This document shows, piece by piece, positions 6,083-10,051 of a DNA stretch of 10,051 nucleotides. The position numbers were made by a program, and so were the translations under genes. Every line of letters starts with the position of its first letter. Within the stretch, counting starts at the first letter, position 1. Origin of the DNA: Planctomycetaceae bacterium (lineage in GTDB: Bacteria; Planctomycetota; Planctomycetia; Planctomycetales; Planctomycetaceae); assembly GCA_016795125.1 (NCBI GenBank), contig JAEUIG010000554.1, positions 1 through 10,051 on the forward strand, written 5' to 3'. The notes beneath the pieces were generated by a model. The model was given only the letters and a program-made list of their open reading frames with translations, searched no databases and was not told the origin of the DNA.

Positions 6083-6128
6083 GGTGAAACGGACGGTCGG
6101 CGCGTCGGCGCCGTCCGTCGGCTTCACC
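6083..6128. repeat. Strong hairpin between the His-tail gene and the radical SAM gene
   Basis: GGTGAA (6083-6088) pairs with TTCACC (6123-6128), and ACGGACGG (6089-6096) pairs with CCGTCCGT (6111-6118), with a 4-base bulge on one side. The inner loop is itself G+C-rich and self-complementary. It follows the stop of the upstream minus-strand gene by 40 bases and precedes the radical SAM ATG by 18. Without a T tract it may be a weak terminator, an RNA-processing site, or a leader structure. Confidence 0.6.
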
Positions 6129-6167
6129 TGAAATTCTACGCCCGCCGGTCGCCGTCGTCGCCGGAAT

Positions 6168-6629
6168 TCAATGACCGTGCGAATCGTGGCCCCCATGGCC
6201 ATGGTCGTCGTGGCCATGGCCATGATCGCCGTGCCCGTGGTCGTCCTCGATCGGCTCGACAAAATGCAGATACCGGTCGACGGCTCCGGAGAGCTGGACC
6301 GAACCGCACAGCAGCATGATCACCAGCAGGCCGGTGACGTACATCAGCTTGCCGACGAAATTGCTGACGGTCAGGCCGAGCAGGTGATGGAAGCCTCCTT
6401 CCGGCGGCGCCACGATGCCCCAGACGAGAATCGTGATGACGGCGATCAGCACGACGCCGATCCAGCCGCGGGCCAGCAGCACCTCTCGCAACTTCACCCC
6501 GTTGACGGCCAGGGTCCAGAACGCAATCCACGCGATCAGCGGCCACCACGGGACGATCGATTGCCCCAACGCGGCCAGCACCTGCAGCAGTGCTTCCAGC
6601 AGATTCAGCAGAGATTCAAAAAGTCCCAT
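6168..6629 (-). CDS. Three-helix membrane protein with histidine-rich C-terminal tail
   Basis: I do not recognise the family. Using ATG at 6629 the protein has 153 residues: an amphipathic leucine-rich start (MGLFESLLNLLEALLQVL), then three hydrophobic segments at about 24-44, 55-73 and 92-113, then a tail (131-153) with ten histidines alternating with Gly and Asp. Such tails bind divalent metals such as zinc, nickel or cobalt in other proteins, so metal sensing, storage or transport is a plausible inference. No known transporter motif is seen in the helices. A 22-residue upstream extension to 6695 is open but polar and cysteine-containing, and it would push the amphipathic start inward, so it was not chosen. 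There is no clear Shine-Dalgarno at 6629. The flanking genes on the same strand do not suggest a shared pathway. Confidence 0.82.
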   Translation of the reverse strand: MGLFESLLNLLEALLQVLAALGQSIVPWWPLIAWIAFWTLAVNGVKLREVLLARGWIGVVLIAVITILVWGIVAPPEGGFHHLLGLTVSNFVGKLMYVTGLLVIMLLCGSVQLSGAVDRYLHFVEPIEDDHGHGDHGHGHDDHGHGGHDSHGH

Positions 6630-6749
6630 GAGCCAGCGCCTGTCTGAGTTGGAATTCGGCTGCCATTGATAGCAGGCGATGCCGCAAAACCGCAAGCGTG
6701 GTGCGGCGTCTGACTCGCTGGTCCCTGTCCCCTGGTCCCAGTGGGACGC

Positions 6750-7559
6750 TCACCAGTGCATGACGAAGCCGCCGTCGACATTGATGGTCTGGCCGGTCAC
6801 CTGGTGTGCCCGGGCGGAGGAGAGGAACACCACCATGTCGGCGATGTCGGCCGGGGCCTGCCAGCGGCCGAGGGGAACGATCCGCTGAATCTTGTCGCCC
6901 GCCCACTCCGGATAGGACCGGCGGAGTTCGGGCGGCTGCTGGTCGTGCCAGGCCCGCCAGACCGACTCGTTCAGGCGCGTTTCGACCATGCCCGGACACA
7001 CGGTGTTGACGCGGACGCCATGCGGCGCCAGGTCTTTGGCGAGGCACTGGGCAAAATTGATGTTGGCCGCCTTCGCTGCGCTATAAGGAGGGTCGGTCTG
7101 CGAGCCGATCTGTCCAGCGACCGAGGCGATGTAGACCTGCGTCCCTGAGCGCCGCTCGATCATGGCCGGCGAGACGGCATGGGCGACATGCACCATGCCC
7201 TGGATGTTCACGTCCAGCACACGCGGCCAGTCCTGCGGCGACAGATTGGTAAACGGAAACCCGTACTTGCCCGAACCAATGGCCGCCGCGTGAACCAGGT
7301 GGTCAATTGGTCCCAGCTGCGCAGCCGTTGACTGAACGGCGTCTGCCACCGCATTCTCGCTGGTGATGTCGACCACGATGCCGACCGCCCGACCGCTCGT
7401 ACCACGGCACAATTCTTCCGCGACGACGGCGACCGACTCGTCGCGGTCCCAGAGTGCGACGACGGCTCCTTCCTTGAGGAAGGCCGCGGCGCAGGCGCGG
7501 CCGATTCCGGCAGCACCTCCGGTGATCGCGGCAATATGTCCGTTGAGATCGAGGTCCAT
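6750..7559 (-). CDS. Short-chain dehydrogenase/reductase (SDR, classical type)
   Basis: This 269-residue protein is a classical SDR, an NAD(P)H-dependent alcohol/ketone oxidoreductase. It shows the cofactor loop TGGAAGIG (13-20), the VVDIT turn (62-66), HAAAIG in place of NNAG (90-95), Asn118, the catalytic Ser146 in IASVAG, Tyr159 and Lys163 in YSAAK, the PGMVET segment (189-194), and the closing GQTINVDGG (256-264). All catalytic residues are present, so it should be active. Substrate is unknown; it resembles many enzymes annotated as 3-oxoacyl-ACP reductase or sugar/alcohol dehydrogenase. The start at ATG 7559 is preferred because it leaves the usual 12 residues before the glycine motif. 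A GTG at 7589, ten codons upstream, is open but lies within a hairpin repeat. Confidence 0.94.
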   Translation of the reverse strand: MDLDLNGHIAAITGGAAGIGRACAAAFLKEGAVVALWDRDESVAVVAEELCRGTSGRAVGIVVDITSENAVADAVQSTAAQLGPIDHLVHAAAIGSGKYGFPFTNLSPQDWPRVLDVNIQGMVHVAHAVSPAMIERRSGTQVYIASVAGQIGSQTDPPYSAAKAANINFAQCLAKDLAPHGVRVNTVCPGMVETRLNESVWRAWHDQQPPELRRSYPEWAGDKIQRIVPLGRWQAPADIADMVVFLSSARAHQVTGQTINVDGGFVMHW

Positions 7560-7573
7560 CGAAGTATCCGTAG

Positions 7574-7590
7574 GGTGGACTTTGCCCACC
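7574..7590. repeat. Small hairpin repeat in the SDR leader
   Basis: GGTGGAC and GCCCACC around a TTT loop form a 7-base-pair stem with one mismatch, 15 bases upstream of the SDR ATG. The wider stretch TAGGGTGGACTTTGCCCACC resembles a dispersed repeat of the TAGGGTGGGC-type that I recall from other bacterial genomes. That is memory and not a search. Confidence 0.5.
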
Positions 7591-7902
7591 AGCAGTCAAT
7601 GAGCGGCGGGGTCGAACCACGCCGCTCGTCGGCGATTCCCCATGCGATTGAACCTGGGCACAGCCCGCCCGACGCGCAACTGTCTCAAATCATTGCGGAT
7701 GCGTGCAAGTCAGCGGATTTTGCCGGAACAGCGTCCCGCATTGCCGGCACGATCATTTCCCGCGAAACAATCCGAAAAGCTTATCCAATCGGAGATTCCC
7801 GACCGATAAAAAGCACAACGTGTCGTCATTCGACCGATTTCACGCCGGTCTTGCCGGCTCGGGTCCATCCACAAGCCGGTGGCCCGGCGAACCGCGAAAC
7901 TT

Positions 7903-7908
7903 AAGGAG
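7903..7908 (+). promoter_or_regulatory. Ribosome binding site deciding the BON-protein start
   Basis: AAGGAG, a near-consensus Shine-Dalgarno, ends 8 bases before the ATG at 7917. It overlaps a GTG at 7908 that would add three residues; the spacing selects the ATG. Confidence 0.85.
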
Positions 7909-7916
7909 TGAGTTTC

Positions 7917-9041
<1,125 letters not shown>

Positions 9042-9074
9042 TCGCGGCAGAGGTTGAATGACAAGACATGTTCG

Positions 9075-9110
9075 CCGCCCTCGCAGCTTGCTGCGAGGGC
9101 GGTGTTGTTT
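9075..9110 (+). terminator. Intrinsic terminator of the BON-domain gene
   Basis: CCGCCCTCGCAG (9075-9086) and CTGCGAGGGCGG (9091-9102) form a perfect 12-base-pair stem with loop CTTG. The T-rich run TGTTGTTT (9103-9110) follows. It lies 33 bases after the stop codon. Confidence 0.88.
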
Positions 9111-9131
9111 GGTGAGGAGGTTGGCTGGTGA

Positions 9132-9176
9132 GCGGTGAGTGGTGGGCATTCACAATCCCACATGACAACTCACCGC
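9132..9176. repeat. Inverted repeat with GCGGTGAGT arms
   Basis: GCGGTGAGT (9132-9140) pairs perfectly with ACTCACCGC (9168-9176). Inside, TGGG (9143-9146) pairs with CCCA (9157-9160). No T tract follows. The GGTGAGCGGTGAGTGGTG wording is low in complexity and looks like a dispersed repeat. Confidence 0.55.
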
Positions 9177-9382
9177 CTACCAGGCACTCTCCGGGCTGCA
9201 AGCCCAGTCTCAGCGGAACAACCGCTGAAATCGGTAAAAGCGGATTATTTTCACAAGTGTGACGTTGCGACGGATCGATAAGAACCGTGTCCGAAAGCGC
9301 AGCGGCGCACGTGACCGAACACCAGGGCCAGATGGATCGGCCTCGCCCGGCGATAACGGGCCACGCACTTGGAGATCACCGG

Positions 9383-9958
9383 ATGATCAAGCTTTTCAAG
9401 CAAGCCTGCCTGATTGCGGCCCTGGCCGTATGCACGGTTCCCAACAGCGGGTGCCGCATGGCGTACTGGTTCGCCAAGGATGCCTTTATCCTGTCGAGCT
9501 TCTGGGGCACGACGCCGCTGATCCCGGTTTCTCCCTACATGAGCCAGCAGGTTGAGGACGTGTACTGGGAAGAAGAACGGTACGACGGCGTGCCGATTCT
9601 CGATCCGGTCGACGGCGAGAACGCGCCGCTGTTCTGCCTCGATCCGCCGAGCGCCGATGAAGTCATGCGGACCCTGCCGGACAGCACTTCGGGCGGGTTC
9701 TCGTTTGTCGCGGAAACCAACCGCAACAACGTCCGCATGGTGGTCGAGCAGATGGTCGATCGGCTCGACGAGTGCCGGTTCATCCCGCTGGTTGGCCCGG
9801 CCCGCCTCCATCACTGCCACTACAAGTGCACGGTCTACTTCACCGAAACGAAGCGGTCCTACTGGCCGGTGCCCTTCACCACCAACGATCAGCGTGAGGA
9901 AGTGGTCTACATCGACCACGACCACTACATCCGCTGTGCGGGACCGGTGACCGAATAA
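9383..9958 (+). CDS. Probable exported lipoprotein of unknown function
   Basis: The 191-residue protein starts at ATG 9383, with GGAG (9371-9374) eight bases upstream. Its N-terminus, MIKLFKQACLIAALAVCTVP, is a short positively charged and then hydrophobic signal. It is followed by NSGC, so Cys24 may be lipidated, though Asn at -3 is not the usual lipobox residue. The mature part has a hydrophobic patch (WFAKDAFILSSFWG, 29-42) and an acidic region (VEDVYWEEERYDGV). Its cysteine- and histidine-bearing C-terminal half has HHCHYKC (143-149), Cys131 and Cys185, with DHDHY (178-182) near the end. The Cys/His pattern could bind metal or form disulfides; this is inference. No family is recognised. 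It is a single transcription unit closed by a strong terminator, and it follows another exported protein on the same strand. Confidence 0.83.
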   Translation: MIKLFKQACLIAALAVCTVPNSGCRMAYWFAKDAFILSSFWGTTPLIPVSPYMSQQVEDVYWEEERYDGVPILDPVDGENAPLFCLDPPSADEVMRTLPDSTSGGFSFVAETNRNNVRMVVEQMVDRLDECRFIPLVGPARLHHCHYKCTVYFTETKRSYWPVPFTTNDQREEVVYIDHDHYIRCAGPVTE

Positions 9959-9977
9959 CGGAACAGAGAAACATAAA

Positions 9978-10012
9978 CGCCCGGCAGCACAACGTGCTGC
10001 CGGGCGTTTTTT
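9978..10012 (+). terminator. Intrinsic terminator of the lipoprotein gene
   Basis: CGCCCGGCAGCAC (9978-9990) and GTGCTGCCGGGCG (9994-10006) form a perfect 13-base-pair stem with an AAC loop, followed by six T residues. A-rich bases before the left arm (AAA, 9975-9977) make it partly bidirectional. It begins 19 bases after the stop codon. Confidence 0.95.
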
Positions 10013-10051
10013 CGTTGGGGTCGAGACAAGAAGTACTAGCCGCGACCGTCA

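Larger units (their letters stand above)
7560..7916. other. Divergent intergenic region between the SDR and BON genes
   Basis: These 357 bases contain the start regions of two divergent genes. Apart from the small hairpin at 7574-7590 and the BON-gene ribosome site at 7903-7908, nothing is clear. A less G+C-rich stretch at about 7765-7820 is the likeliest promoter area, but no confident -35/-10 pair can be named. Confidence 0.55.
9042..9382. other. Intergenic region between the BON gene and the lipoprotein gene
   Basis: These 341 bases hold the BON-gene terminator (9075-9110), an inverted repeat (9132-9176), two minor hairpins (GGGCT/AGCCC near 9192-9204 and TCAGCGG/CCGCTGA near 9211-9229), and the A+T-richer stretch at 9230-9260 that is the likely promoter area of the next gene. 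A 32-codon upstream extension of the next gene from 9287 is open but polar and not signal-like. Confidence 0.6.

Noticed and set aside
5286..6131. 281-codon open frame on the plus strand
   Set aside because: It is antisense to the radical SAM gene with its intact CxxxCxxC motif, and the product has no recognisable features.
9251..9925. 224-codon open frame on the minus strand
   Set aside because: It is antisense to the probable lipoprotein, which has a start with good ribosome site and a terminator in the right place.

Overview
The window looks like a piece of a Planctomycetota chromosome. The evidence is the high G+C content, loosely packed genes on both strands, several kinds of dispersed palindromic repeat between genes, and a secreted BON-domain protein with a tyrosine/tryptophan-rich C-terminus of a planctomycete-like kind. 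The phylum call is inferred from style and not proven by a marker gene.

Layout, left to right. 1-723 (-) is the N-terminal 241 residues of an NAD(P)-binding epimerase/dehydratase-like protein, cut by the window edge. 881-1441 (-) is an isochorismatase-type cysteine hydrolase. 1724-1903 (+) is a 59-residue peptide with a textbook double-glycine (bacteriocin-type) leader; it is the least expected gene here. 1904-2602 has no credible protein gene but carries a strong intrinsic terminator reading leftward. 2603-3574 (-) is a sugar-nucleotide epimerase/dehydratase and 3774-4169 (-) is hisI; two different dispersed inverted repeats flank hisI. 4507-5118 (+) is adenylylsulfate kinase (cysC). It converges, across a perfect palindrome, on a radical SAM protein at 5205-6065 (-). 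Upstream of that lie a three-helix membrane protein with a histidine-rich tail (6168-6629, -) and a short-chain dehydrogenase (6750-7559, -). The right end has two exported proteins on the + strand: a double-BON-domain protein (7917-9041) and a probable lipoprotein (9383-9958), each followed by a clear intrinsic terminator.

Most genes look like single housekeeping or accessory units and not one pathway. HisI (histidine synthesis), CysC (sulfate activation) and the epimerase (sugar-nucleotide metabolism) have no pathway partners beside them. The best candidate for something undescribed is the double-glycine leader peptide, which has no exporter, protease or modifying enzyme in the window. Next come the repeats around hisI and the noncoding stretch ending in a leftward terminator. 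No tRNA, rRNA, CRISPR array, transposase or phage gene was seen.
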